A DNA stretch of 64,000 bases from the NCBI GenBank assembly GCA_007258455.2, contig VDFB02139287.1, positions 1 to 64,000 on the forward strand, written 5' to 3'. Each line of letters begins with the position of its first letter. The first letter of the stretch is position 1. Position numbers and translations under genes: made by a program. Shown piece by piece: positions 37,050 through 49,496 of this stretch. The stretch is from Sequoia sempervirens (taxonomy: Eukaryota > Streptophyta > Pinopsida > Cupressales > Cupressaceae). Under the pieces are notes generated by a model, which was given only the letters and a program-made list of their open reading frames with translations, was not told the DNA's origin and searched no databases.

Positions 37050-40000
37050 TGTTGTCAATCAGATTGCACCTGAATGCTTGAATGGTTAAATTTAGCAATC
37101 TGTTGAAACATGGGAACTATCTTCAAGTTGTGGGTATTCCTATGCCGAAGATAGACCTCCAGATTCTAGGTTGGTTCCTATATGATGATCAATTACGTAA
37201 TTGAATGATTTTCTTTGAGAAAAGGGTGAGAAGGACTGAACTAAATGCATGAACTAAAACTAAAACTTTGGTGATGCACCTAATTGATGGTGTTGCATGC
37301 AACTTGTTTCACAATTACACTTCAATAATCCTATTCGCACAACTAAATCTGAACAGTTTAACCACATAAATAATTTATATGAAGGCTTGACTATATTACC
37401 ATCTTTGAAGGAAAATAACGTCTTCACAACTAAAATAGTAAAATAAACCAAATGCACAACATATAACCTTTGGAATCAAACTTGATTGTATACAAGCACA
37501 TATGAATGAGACGGGAAAATAAAGGTTCCTGAGATTAAAACACGATAGATTCCTTATCAAATTGTTCACACAGCATGACACCTGAGATTTTGAAGGAAAA
37601 TACTTTGGCACACTGAAAGGTAAAAGGAAAGCTTTGCAAATTGATAAAACTTGATTAACCTGTAATAAACTGCTAAATGTATTAATCTTGAAAAATAAAC
37701 TGAGTTACAAGAAGCCTTCTTTGTAAGAATTGCAAAAGCAAGAGAAATCAAGAACTAGTGAAAAAATGACTAAGTCTTTTCACTTTATACAATAAGCCTC
37801 TCAAAGGCATGAAGATGAAACTGGAAGTCAATGTCAGTGTAAAAATGACAACTCCAAAGTAATCCATGAGAAAAAGAAAAAATACCTTAAAAGAAGGCCC
37901 AAACTCATGCAAAGATGAGTGAACTCAGCCTCAAACCAACTGTCAACTCATAACTGATCCATGTAACACTCAAATTGAACTGAAAAACTCTCAAAAAGTG
38001 GGTCCAAGCATGCGAAAGCCACCTCATTTCTGCCAATCCCCCCAGGAGAACTGGATCTCCATCTCTAAAATGTTCATGATGATAAGGCATCAAAGACTGA
38101 AGCAAACTGAAAATCCATCATTAACTCCACCCATCTTTGCATGATTTAAAACCCTTGGAAGCACTTCAGTTATCTCTGCATCTCATTTTGCATGTATATC
38201 TTAAAGTAAAAGTGAACACTCCTTGTTGTACACTTTATATATCTCCTTCATTTAGTTCATTTGCCCATCAAAATAGTTTAATTTAACAATTATTAAAAAA
38301 TAATCAATAAAATTATTTTTAATAAAGTTAAATAAACATTACAAATAACATAGGGTTTCTATAAAATATTTTTTTGAAGAAAATAAACATATAATCCTTT
38401 ACCTCACGGGCTCTCCAAATCACTAGGTCACTTGACTTCCAAAGTCAAGACCATGTTATCATTAGAATGAAATGATTTAATTTTAAAACAATGATAAAAA
38501 AATCTCACTATCATCGAATTAAGGCACTTCAACTTGGAAACCCTAATCATTTCATTCATTTACCATTTGGATTTTTGGTGAGGAGATATGATGTGCCGCC
38601 ATGGTGACAGCAAGGGTTTCAGCTTGGAGCTCGAACTCTAACATTCCCTGCTGCTTGTGAGAGACTTTCAAAGGATTTTATCAAAACAATGCCTGGTAAG
38701 TCACATTTCTTTACCATATACACATTTTGTTGATTTTACAGGCTTTAAAGCCATGGCTGGTCATCATTCTGATGCATTGTTGTCATTTCCTGTGTTGACT
38801 TGCCCTCTTATCTGAGGCTGCCATGTATGAGTTGGGTCGATGCTTGAAAGCTCTATGAGAGCTTGGCCGCCATGCATGAAGATAGGGTTAGTAGGAAAAC
38901 ATGAGGATTCTGATCTTTGACCCCTATGTGGGTCGAATCTCCATCAGGGAACAAGGTAAATCAAACTCGAGCGATTATGTAACCTATTTTCTCCACTTTG
39001 AAACAATCTTTTGGCCTTAAGGCCACGGGCTTAGCATATATTCTTCTGATTTTTATGCTCCATATTCTTGTTTCACTTTCTATGTTTTATTGAACGCCAT
39101 GGGAAGCTCGACCTGGGTGCTTGTAGAAGCTCTGTTAGAGCTCAGTCACGGGTTTTGATTTTCTCTTCTTTAGCAGGTGTATGATGGTAAGCCTTCTCCT
39201 TCAAATTTTGAATCTTCATATCTCCTCATTAAGCATTTTGAAAGGAATTTATGAGGCTATTTAGAGTTTCCACCAGTGGGCTTAGCATGTATTCTCATAC
39301 ATTTTATTGTTGTATCTTTCTTATGTTAAAATGCTTGGCCTTTGGCGATATGGGAGAATATTGCTTGAGCCTTCTGGAGGAAAGAAAAATAAAGACTCAT
39401 ACGGTTTTCTATATTTTGCATGAGATATGAAAATATTTTGTGGCTTCCATCCTATTGTAATTTAGGTTAGATTGCACTGAAGTGGTCATCATCGTTTTCT
39501 ATGAAAGTTTCAAGAACTCCAGCTGCTGTACATACAGGCTATGACCTTATATCTGTTTTCTGGGTTTTGCATATTGCAGAGATCGCAATCACATTTTCAC
39601 AGTATGGGTATAAATAAAAACTCCACATGTTTGTTCTATTGTGAATATGGCTCTATTTTATTTTCAGAAAGATAGGAGTTCAAAACCCTCGAAGCATGAG
39701 GTACTCAATGATATGATGTATTTTTCTTGCTCCTTCATTAACATACTCTAAACTTTGTTGTCCTGGATCCCTGTGTAAGACTTATAATCTGCAAGTGATG
39801 AGGTTTTTTCTTTTATGATGAATCAAGCCGCTGGCTTATATCTGTTTTTCCATGACTGCATCTTTTGTGCATATATACCAAGGATTTATTATGCAGACGC
39901 TGCTTTGTATCACACTTTTGGACAAGAATGAACATACTAACTAAGATAATAACACTGTAGAGAAGAGCAAAGATTTTGTGGCTTCCTGCACCCATTTCAT

Positions 40001-41267
40001 TTCTTTTAGAGTTGAATGTTGCTCAATCAGGGTCCCAAAGCAGGCTCCTGCTTGATAGGCATATTGACATTATGTCGTCTATCATTATGCCCTAAATTAT
40101 ACATGATATTTATTCTTATTGCATGGTCTTGTTGACTGCTTCTATAGCTTTCACAAACCTGACATTGTTTTGATAATCTATTCCTAGACCTTTAATGGTT
40201 GTCCCCTCATAATTGTTCATTGTGGACTGCTTTCTCCAGCTTAGAGATCATTGGAAACAAGGTTGCATTCATGAATTACTGCTCTATATTGATTTATGAA
40301 GCTTTAATGAAATCAATGCAGCCTCAAACATCCACTCCTTAAGAATTGATACCATATCATTATGATCTGAATATTGCTTTGTGACCATGTTATCAATGAA
40401 TGTTGACTATCTTCATATCATGTTGTTGTTTTATGCTTTGTAGATCCTTGCATTATATCATTTTTTTGTAGTGCATATGAGTCTTTAAATTTCATGTACT
40501 TATGACCTAGTTGATCATGAGTACTATTTGCTGCTTCTTTAGTGTTATGTGTTGGGCTCAACCCTCGTGGGAGCCACATTTTCCACCACACATAACAATA
40601 TATGTTGTTTGAAATAATCTAATTATACCCGTTCCTACACATTAAACAAACAAATTAGCAAAATAGTGTAAGCTGAAAGCTTCCATTGAACTTCGTGCTC
40701 CCTAAACATCTGCCTTTCTTATGACTTAATCATCTGGTGAATGCCTGATTAGATGTGTATTACATTTATGTTGGTAATGTAGGCATGAAGTAGGATTTGA
40801 TTCTTCATTGCTCTAACACCACCTTTTTACAATCTTACAGATGCATTCAGAACTTGGAACTGCTGCAGCTTGGAGACACGACAACTGAAGACTTCAAATG
40901 TGACGACGATTCGTCATTCCAGGTAATGACGAATCACCTTCTCCCTTATACCTATATTATCCTCAGTTGTGTTGTGCACATTTCTTCCTTATATTCATTA
41001 TTTGATTAAGAAAATCAAATTAAGTTACTCCCACGGCTTGTGTGGGACTTTGGTTTTTACAATATGAATAAAGCAGCATTTGTTATGCAAATTTCTAATT
41101 TTCTGTTACAAATACTTGCATAATAAAACTAAAAATCAAATGTAATCTGATTCTTCATGATGGATAATGAATACTTTAGCAGCAAAATTTGAAATTTTTT
41201 TGTACCTTTCAATGATGAATTCAATTCAGCTCTACCTGTTTGAGCTCATAGTGAAAAATAGGTAACA
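37050..41267 (-). repeat. E3 LTR C (rightmost, full length)
   Basis: Full-length partner of LTR B. It is the true 5' LTR of the array, since the element reads leftward. It ends sharply at GGTAACA (41267), after which the flank block D starts with ATAATGTTTAAG. Confidence 0.88.
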
Positions 41268-41440
41268 ATAATGTTTAAGTCTTTTGCTTGTGTCATCATG
41301 CTTTATGCATTGACATCACATTTTTGAGTGTCATTTTGTTATGTTGTAACATCTCCAGTGTGCAAGTGTATATGGTGGCACATTGGTATTTCAATTGTAT
41401 TGTGAAAAAATTGCTCATCCTTTCTTTAACTACTAAAACT
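41268..41440 (+). repeat. Flank block D, right copy
   Basis: Matches 23106-23275 with few differences and then departs from it after CTACTAAAAC. This places the original insertion point just before ATAAT. Confidence 0.85.
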
Positions 41441-42240
41441 TAGAACATTACACACTTTGTTTATTAATAAAAATGATTCTTTATTGAAATATTGCTTACA
41501 ATTTTATTTATAACCTTATCACATCTTGATGCACAAAGTGGTCTCATATACATAAATACTACTATATAATTGTTGGGTTCAATGCATCATAGATCTTATA
41601 AAAGAGCTCTGCCTTACCTACCTTTCTTATATGTATACCTATATAATGTAAGGTGAAAAATCTATTTAATTGCACAAGATTTAGCATGCCCAAGAACTGT
41701 GATGCCTAGCTATAGGTCCTAAAAAGCCACGGTTATATTTCTTTTAAATAAAGTATAATTTAGTCACGAGGGATTTGCAATCTAGTACTACGGTTCCAAT
41801 TTTTGTGGCCTATAGCATTGATAAGTTAAAAGGGTGTAGAGAGGAAATTTCACACATCCACAAATTATTCTACGAGAATATCTCACACGCAACAATCTAT
41901 TATAGAAATTTAGCATAACATAGACAAATCTGTTGTACAATCCTCTCTACGTCGAATCCTAAGAGATTGATTGTGATTCCTCATGCAATCCAATTGTATA
42001 TAACATTAGAGTAGGAGTGCACATGACCATTCGGGAACAACCCATTATGTTGGGATAAACTGTCATAGTTAAAAACAAAGAGTACTCATCTTCAAACATA
42101 ACAACTCTTGTATATTTCCTCCGAAAATTTACAATTTTAGTCTCACTTAATTTCAGTATTTATGAAAATACAAGAGCATGTTCTAAATGTATCCTCTCCC
42201 TTATATCAAATCACAATCCTTGACAACTACTGTGGGCAGG
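41441..42240. other. Unassigned DNA with a weak direct repeat
   Basis: Positions about 41848-42040 resemble 43290-43520 weakly (blocks such as TCTCACAC.CAACGA-like and TAGAGTAGG). This could be an ancient LTR pair around 42240-43050. No gene. Confidence 0.3.
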
Positions 42241-43050
42241 ATGGACTATGTCTAGAGAAGCAGAACAAGAATTAGCTGGCTCAAAGGTAATAGGAGGAAT
42301 GAGACTCATAGGAAGGTACAGGCAACGGAGTCCCTCAATGTTGCTTGAGGAGTTTGAGGCAAAGAAGCATTCTTCCTCTTATGCTTATCCAAATCCTCCT
42401 TCGAAATTATCATCCTTATAACGGCATTCTTTGCATTCCTGCTCTCTTGTGTATACTTGGTCTTTATTATTTTTCCAAACTGGCTTCCTTATTTCCATAC
42501 ATTGCCAATATCAGGTCTAACTTTGAAGTTTTCCTTGGAGCCTCCTCAAGCTACTTCTTAACTTTATTGGTTTACTACTTTTCTTTCTTCACCTCAAGAT
42601 CCTTGGTTCTCATTAGATTATTGAAGTCAACTGGTTCTCTCTCAAGCTCTTTGTTCTTTGCTTTGAGTTTGAGACATTGTAGCTTTGTTTGCTTTGCAAC
42701 TTCTGTCAACTTGTGTCTGAAGCTTGCTATCCTCTTGCCATAGGTAGTGCATCTTGGAGATTTCCTCAAATGGCTTATAGAATGAAGGTTTGAAAAGGCT
42801 AACTAGTCATTAGTGTTTTAGAGGGTTGAGTCCTCCATAGGCTGTCCTATCCAGCCACTCTATATATATGATTCATATGCATTCATCCAAAGGGATTTCT
42901 TTGTTTCATATCTATAGTCTTTCATCTTCACCTTAATATATGCCTTTGTTATTTTGTACATCAAGTTGTCTATATGGAATTTCAAGTGCTCTATCCAACT
43001 TCTTAGTTGTCTTTCTATTCAACTCTCTAAGATGGTAGGCATAAGTTTTC
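42240..43050 (-). pseudogene. Degenerate minus-strand coding remnant, family unknown
   Basis: Two minus-strand stretches look coding-like: a Lys/Glu-rich, coiled-coil-like piece at 42575-42769 and a Lys/Tyr-rich piece near 42900-43040. Stops and phase changes separate them. I recognise no domain. The weak direct repeats on either side would fit a decayed retroelement. Confidence 0.25.
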
Positions 43051-44990
43051 CACGGCCTATGAACTTAGTGTAAGAGTGCTTTTAGTTTCACCTGTGTGTA
43101 TTTTTGTATTAATGAGTGTCTGAATCTCCTCTTCCTGATGATGGATCGTTAAACATGATCCAAAATATCGATGCAAAAATACTCATTATTCAATCCAAAC
43201 AAAATTATTTTTTTCCTACTTTAAAATAGTTTATACAAATGCATCCATATAATGAGGCTTGTCTTCCTCTTCTACATTAAAAATATAGAATGATAACTTC
43301 ACATGCACAAATCATCCTACAAGACTATCTCTCACACAACGAAATAATACTACATACATAACAATGGAACACTTGGAAATATGGAACAGAATATGCTTCA
43401 CTAATATCACTTCATGTACAATACTCTCTATGATGGAAAGCCTTGGTGACTCCTCGTATGCATTCCGACTATGTAGAACATGAGAGTAGGGGCCTAGATA
43501 TGACCAGGTTGGAGAACAGCCAACTAAGAGTAATCCTACTTTTATCATGGCAATGCTTGTACATCCCACTCTCAAATCTACTGTTGTATAATTTTTTCAT
43601 ATATAAGTACAGTCTCTATTCAAATAAAGAAAACAAAGGGGATGACGGTAGGATCAAGTTCGAGGCAGGTTATGGTGGAATAGGAAATCCTTATACTAAC
43701 TTAATTAATGGAAACTTACTTTTGGTATGATTTGCTTCTCAGTCGGTGCAGCTCCCCGTAATTTCTGAGATATCTTTTGTATAAGGTTGCTTAAGTCATA
43801 TCCAAATCTGGTAGGGATCAATATGGAAGATTATGCACTTGTAAACTAACTATCCCAACTAGTTATCTGTTGCATATAATAGGCTCCTATCCTTGAGCAA
43901 TTCAAGTTGAACAATAAATGTAGTTGAAAATACCAAAGATCAATTTGTATTCTTAAAGAGGAAGTTGTTATCCCTAACAGTACAACTTCCCTAACAGTAT
44001 TTATGTTTTTTAATCCACAAGTAGGCTAATAGGAGACCCATTTGGCCCTTCAACGTGGTTACTTTAGAAATGGAAGGGCCCATTTTTAATTTAATGTGAA
44101 GATTTTTATTTGTAACCAATCCCTCATTTGTGAAATTTAAATTCACAAAAGTTACTTTTTTGTGGACTCTTGCCAGGGTTGTAACAAATTTGTATTGCTT
44201 TCTTGAGTTTAGCATTTTGGGTATCTCTTTCCAATCTTCACAATAATATCTATTTCAATCAAACTTATTTCTTGTTTTCAGCTTGGTGAATCCTTCAATA
44301 CCATATATCACCTGAAATAAACTACTCACTAGTGAATTAGTCTGAGCAGTTTGATTTTCAACACCCAAGTTGCAACTCAAAACAACATACATATGGAAAT
44401 GTAATATTCATTTTTTCGCTTGAATAAGAAAATACTCAGCTACAGTACCATTTCTATTGGCGTGCACATGAGCTGTAATGGAATGAGTTGAATTATTACT
44501 TTTGGATTGCAAAGTACACGCTGGATCGTTCTTTGTATGAGCCCATAAATATGCAGGGAACAATCCTCCACAACATTGGGAAACATGTTGGGGAAAGAGT
44601 GAAACAATTAATTTTAGTTGGCCATAACACTTCCTGTTATGATTAATAAAAAACTAAAAAGCACATTCATTTCCTTCCATTGTTTCATTGGTAATGTATT
44701 CATATTATTACTCTCTCTACATACATCACAAAAATATTTAAACAATGGACACTCTTTTAGTAAATGGAACACTGTTGTAAAGAGGGGTCAATTTAGGTGT
44801 AGTAATATCTTAACCTCGAGTAGGGATTAAGAGAAGGTGGGGGATGTGGGACTTTGATGATGTAAGATGATGATCCACAAGAAATGTTGCTGCATAGATA
44901 AATATAAGTCTGAAAAAAAAAACTTATTTCAAGAAATTGATTTGATGCATTGACCTCCACCTTGGTTCAAGAAAAGAATCGAATTAAACC
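43051..44990. other. Unassigned intergenic DNA
   Basis: The second copy of the weak repeat lies at about 43290-43520. Frames at 43312-43575, 43443-43730, 43991-44215 and 44618-44830 lack domain features and probably arose by chance. Confidence 0.4.
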
Positions 44991-44991
44991 A

Positions 44992-45004
44992 TGGTATCAC
45001 AAGC
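44992..45004 (+). other. Possible copia-type primer-binding site
   Basis: TGGTATCACAAGC resembles the initiator-methionine site TGGTATCAGAGC of plant copia elements. I found no LTR pair to support it, so it may be a remnant or chance. Confidence 0.25.
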
Positions 45005-45659
45005 CTAGTCTTCTCAACCCATGCAACGCCAACTTTACCTTAGTAACTCACCGTTGTGGATTGAGCTCTTCAATAAAATAGACCATGTTTTTCTTATCTC
45101 CAAGTCACCTACACAAATACACCAAGAGCAATGTAGTGGAATACAATGTATAAAGAGTTATGTCACAAGTTGAGCCATTTACTTAGTTAGTCCATCAACC
45201 AAACACATTCACAAAATTAGACAAATAGCTCTTATATAAAGGTAATATATTATTTTATTGATTTTGAAAGTGTCACACAACCAATACAATATAGGTAGTC
45301 TTTCCCATATCACAAAAAACCCAATGTGGAGGTGGAGTTGAGCAACATTGAAATTTCTCACACTTTGAGTACAAATTTTAGACACTAACCCCAAGCTCTC
45401 CTCAACAATCCAACTTCTTGACCACTCGTCTTCCTCTAGGATGCAAACTCAATCCTAGAGGCAACTCTTCCTACAAAGATGAAAGCCTTTTGAACCACAA
45501 AACATTGTGACACAAAAAATGTCCTTAAAAGGTGGATGGTCTACCCAGCTATCCCTAGACTAATATGTTGGCTTACCCAACTTGCCTCAAAACCCACTGT
45601 GTGTATTTTCTTTTCTAACAAACCAAATACCATGGTGATGGAACTACAAACCCTAATGT
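45005..45659. other. Unassigned spacer before duplication copy 2
   Basis: No gene or repeat recognised. Confidence 0.45.
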
Positions 45660-46524
45660 TCAAATAATGGAAAAATAATATGTTTGTTTGAATCTTTGAA
45701 GGACTGGGTTAGTTATGTTTTATAAAGGAAAAGATATATAGTTTTTGTAACAAACAATTAGCAATGAAAGAAGCACAATAATTGGCACTCAAATTTTATC
45801 CTAGAAACAACTATGTGAGAAAAATGTTGGTGTGAACTCGTTATATTACCTATTGGTTCACCTATTAGGTCCTATTCACATATTTTCATATGTTAAATTT
45901 ACTTAGGGCTTTAGGAATATTTCTAGAAGTCTCTAGTATGATGTGATCTTATTCTCTAGTTACATGTCATAGGATTGAGACACTTGTCATCATCTTAGTT
46001 AGCCCTACCTCATCAAAATTGCTTATGTAAGCAAGGTCTCTCATTGTACATTGTGGGGGTGATAGATCATACTTCATTTTGAACCATATTCAAGTAATTA
46101 TTTCTCTTGGTTCTTTCTTATAGTAAGCAATCTTTGGTCTTGTAGGTGATCCTAGGAGCTTGAGTCCTTTGGTGACTTACAAAAATAATTAGAAGGCACA
46201 ATGTGCAACTTCCTTAGTCTTCTCATGGCCAATTATTGGATACAAAAAACATGAACAAAACAATTTTGACATCACCTAATATTTTTTCTCTTGCATTCAC
46301 TCTTTGTTTAACATTTCCTTCTACAATATATTTCACAACTCAATCACACAACACTCACATCTACATGCTTATGTTCTCATTTTCAAACTTGTTCTCCACT
46401 CATAACACCTAGGGATTACTCTTTTCTCCACTAAAGGACTCCTAATCAGCTTAGAATTGAAGCAGTTACACAACCAAGAGAAATAGTAAAATTCCAATAT
46501 TCTTGTTTTGATTATTGTGATTGT

Positions 46525-46573
46525 TGTTACCTCTAGGATGAAAAGTATGAACAAAGAAGCAAACTAATAGAAA
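46525..46573 (-). repeat. Inverted scrap of the block lost from copy 2
   Basis: ACCTCTAGGATGAAAAGTAT and the following bases are the reverse complement of copy 1 at about 17015-17060. So when copy 2 lost the 1.2-kb block, a small piece of it was kept in inverted orientation. Confidence 0.75.
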
Positions 46574-46708
46574 TAGTTTTATGTGTCTATAATGAAATTA
46601 TCAATTTAAAATCTTCATTATCACAACAATCAACTTTGGTTTCCAACAAGAATATTGGAATTTTACAAGATTTTGTATTCACTTTTGAATAGAGACCTTT
46701 ATCATTTA

Positions 46709-47123
46709 GGGGAGAGGGCCCAATAGTGGTGCGGGTACCAATAGTTGTCATAGTACATGCACATTCAAAGCCCAATATTTTAAAAGTATGGAACTAGTAA
46801 TTGTAAAAGAGGACCCAATAATTGAACAAAATATGCCCATTACATTCAAAAAGCAACAAATCATATGATGCCACATTGACACACTAAAAAGCATGACTTA
46901 ATGCACCACTATCGGTCTAACTTTTTTAGGGGGTCTATTATGACCCCTCAACAAAAAGAATGTTGATGACACTTTTTTTCTCGATCTATGCGGGTGAAAC
47001 GAAATATTTGAATTGTCCACGTCCCTAACCACTCGGAGATATAATTTTTTAATGTCAATATTGCATGTTCATTGCTATGTTGACCCATAAAATTAGGGTG
47101 CACCACTATTGGACCCTCTCCCC
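46709..47123. mobile_element. 415-bp MITE with TA target duplication
   Basis: Ends are inverted repeats of about 24 bp: GGGGAGAGGGCCCAATAGTG at the left and the reverse complement of GGGGAGAGGGTCCAATAGTG at the right, with one mismatch. TA flanks both ends (46707-46708, 47124-47125). Copy 1 of the duplication shows the empty site (CATTTATAGAGGG near 18036-18050) with one TA. No coding frame belongs to it. TA duplication suggests mobilisation by a Tc1/mariner-like transposase, though these ends are not the classical Stowaway ones. Related subterminal motifs (CACCACTAT near 46910) lie inside. Confidence 0.88.
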
Positions 47124-49080
47124 TATAGAGGGTAGGATGACCATGAAGTTTCAAAGACCAAATTTGCACTTATATAGTTTGGTGCATGCCTAAGAAAGGG
47201 GAGAATAGATTTTTTTATAAAATGTTGCAAGGCTGTGGTAGAGCGCATTATATGGTGCAAAGATAAGATATGTTTTCAAATGGTCTGCAACACCATCATC
47301 TGTCGTGTGCCCTTATGAGGGTTAAGCTACAACTCACATGTCAATAGTAGGGCATGCGCCCTATAATTGGGGGACATTTTTGTTGTTACAAATGTAGACA
47401 GAGCAGGTGGCATGTGCGTAGAAACAATTTTTTTCAAGTCAAAAGCTGTACCAGATAGAAAAAGTGCACCATGACAGGCACGAAGAATTTCAAGGTAAAA
47501 ATCTGTAAGTACCTTCCAAAACGTGTGCCCTTTCAAATTGAAATGGATTTTCTAAAATAGAAAAAGCATGTGAGATCATCCATAAGCACTTGTCACAGAA
47601 TAGAGGGTGCAAATTTTAAAGTTTGTTTCAATTTTGTAGGCAGAGAACATACTTTTCCATGGACAATCATGTCCTTTTGGAAATAGAAGTTCGTCTAGTT
47701 ATAGAGGGTTCCTGATTTCAATTGTGTTCATCATTTCAGCGAAGTTGCAGAGGACATTCTCAGTGAAGAATGATTTTAGTCTATAAATGGTAGAATTTCT
47801 GTATAAAGTTTGAGTTATCATTCCAGCCAGGTTTGTGAACATGTATCAGTCTTTTAACAACAAATATATTTATTTTGTGAGAGACATTTCCTTGTGTTTT
47901 CAGTTTTGTGATCGACTTTTTAGGGTACAGAGTTATTTTTCATCATAATACAATAGTCTGCTATCAAACCCTAGGAGTTTTCAAAACATTCAAAGTTACA
48001 ATTCTGAGTTAGGGTTTGTTGAAGAAAGGATTTCAGATTCAAGCATCAAGGTGAATTATCAGAGGTTTAGGGTTTCTTCAAAGAATTTGTAATGAACAAA
48101 GTTGATGAAATCGGTTAAAATCATTTTTAGAGCTGCTTTTGAGATTGTTTATTTTTAGCCCAAATTATTTATAGTCTATGTTATTTTTATTCCTCATTGT
48201 TTTAGAGGAGATAGAACATACTTTGAGAAATCTGTTTTTAGTGGCTATTTATAAACAGACTATTTTTAGATGCCCTTATAAATATATTGTTAGGCTAAAA
48301 GTTATCATGAGTCTATTTGAAGAGCATTCATATGATATAAATCAAGGTTTTTAGGTTTGTCTTTGTTTATAAGTAGTTGCTTCTTCTAATTAAATGAGTG
48401 GTTCTATCACACATTTATTTCAATTTGTAACATTAAAAAGTGCAAATTAAAATGCTAATTAAGTTGTCTATCTCTATATCTCAAATTGCAATTCGGTCTT
48501 TGGCTAACTCCTTTAGATTGGATTCTTGAGTGAGACTTCTTACCCATTAGTTTTATTGTAATTTTTTATTTTATAGATTTATCCAAAAATATGTTATATA
48601 GGCTACACAAGCTCTAGCTTATGCAATGATATCTAAATAGTGGATGGAAACTTCATGCATGCAAAAGTGATCCTTAGAGAACATTATACACACATTGTAA
48701 TATATACAACAAAATAAAATGAAAATAGGAAAACGAGTCTTCTTGTTGAGCGAATGGAAATACAAAATAGACATGCTATTCTATTGATATTACTTCAATG
48801 ATAGTAATGATCATCATAGATTTCCATATGATGATACACTTTGACATTATATGAATATCTAGAATATCTAGATGCAATACACAATACAATTTAAGGAGTT
48901 GAGAAGTCCTAGGAGAAACTGATGCAATGAATGAGAGAAACCCAACTTGTTGGAACTATGTGTATAACAAAAGGTTAAAAGTAACACTTTTTGAATTCCT
49001 AATGCTAACTCTCATATAATGTAACTTAATCACTTTGTAAGGCCCACAAGAGTCGATGCCTTAGCTTGCTATCTAGTTAT

Positions 49081-49088
49081 GTTTTGAT
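49081..49088. repeat. hAT target-site duplication, left
   Basis: GTTTTGAT, repeated at 55045-55052. The unoccupied sequence occurs once at 19592-19599 in copy 1. Confidence 0.92.
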
Positions 49089-49496
49089 CAGTGTTCCATG
49101 GAGTTTTGGGGATGGAGACGAGGGGACGACAGGGAATGTGTTTCGGGGACGCAGGGCTGGGGGGCAGCGAGGGAGTGATGCACTTAAATACATATAGTAC
49201 TTGAAAAATTAGTTATAAAAAAATGTATAACTATAGAAGCCTAAGGAATAAGTAAAGTTTAGAGTTTAAACACATTGCAATGATTTCATTGAATTAGTGA
49301 ACATTGAAACAATGAAAATCAAAATGAAAATATACTTAATAGACATTGGAATGAGAACTAGATGTTTCATAATTTGAATTTCATAATCATGATTCATAAT
49401 TACAATCAAGTATCAACATGTTCAAACTTCAAACTTCAAATGACAAAAACAAAATACTAAATAGCAAATAGTAAATGGCCTGATGCCTCTAATGAT
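49089..49496. other. hAT left subterminal region
   Basis: Non-coding. It contains GGGGACG motifs near 49122 and 49145 and a G-rich stretch, which are likely transposase-binding subterminal repeats. The remainder is AT-rich and without a gene. Confidence 0.5.

Larger units (their letters stand above)
23427..41267 (-). mobile_element. E3: tandem LTR-internal-LTR-internal-LTR array of a giant-LTR retrotransposon
   Basis: Three direct LTR copies (3863, 4213 and 4218 bp) alternate with two interiors of 2775 and 2772 bp. The element reads on the minus strand. Each interior starts next to a PBS-like site and then carries one long frame. LTR termini are TGTTACC...GACAACA on the minus strand, and TGTGTC instead of TGTTGTC at the far left. 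The composite is what unequal recombination between LTRs of one insertion would leave. LTRs longer than the interior and the absence of RT and integrase point to a LARD-like or TR-GAG-like non-autonomous element. The right end at 41267 is sharp because flank block D follows directly. A simple 5-bp target duplication is not visible because the left flank is rearranged. Confidence 0.82.
45660..49088 (+). repeat. Segmental direct duplication, copy 2
   Basis: Collinear with 15878-19600. It differs by loss of the 16700-17905 block, an inverted scrap at 46525-46573, insertion of the MITE at 46709-47123 and an extra block of about 0.3 kb at 47495-47800. It is cut at 49088 by the hAT element. After the hAT only GTTTTGATACT (55045-55055) continues before E2 begins. 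Confidence 0.85.

Noticed and set aside
23427..41267. Reading the tandem 6.9-kb units as a CRISPR-like or satellite array
   Set aside because: The unit resolves into LTR and interior with PBS and ORF. Boundaries at TG...CA-type ends and only 2.6 units fit LTR recombination better.
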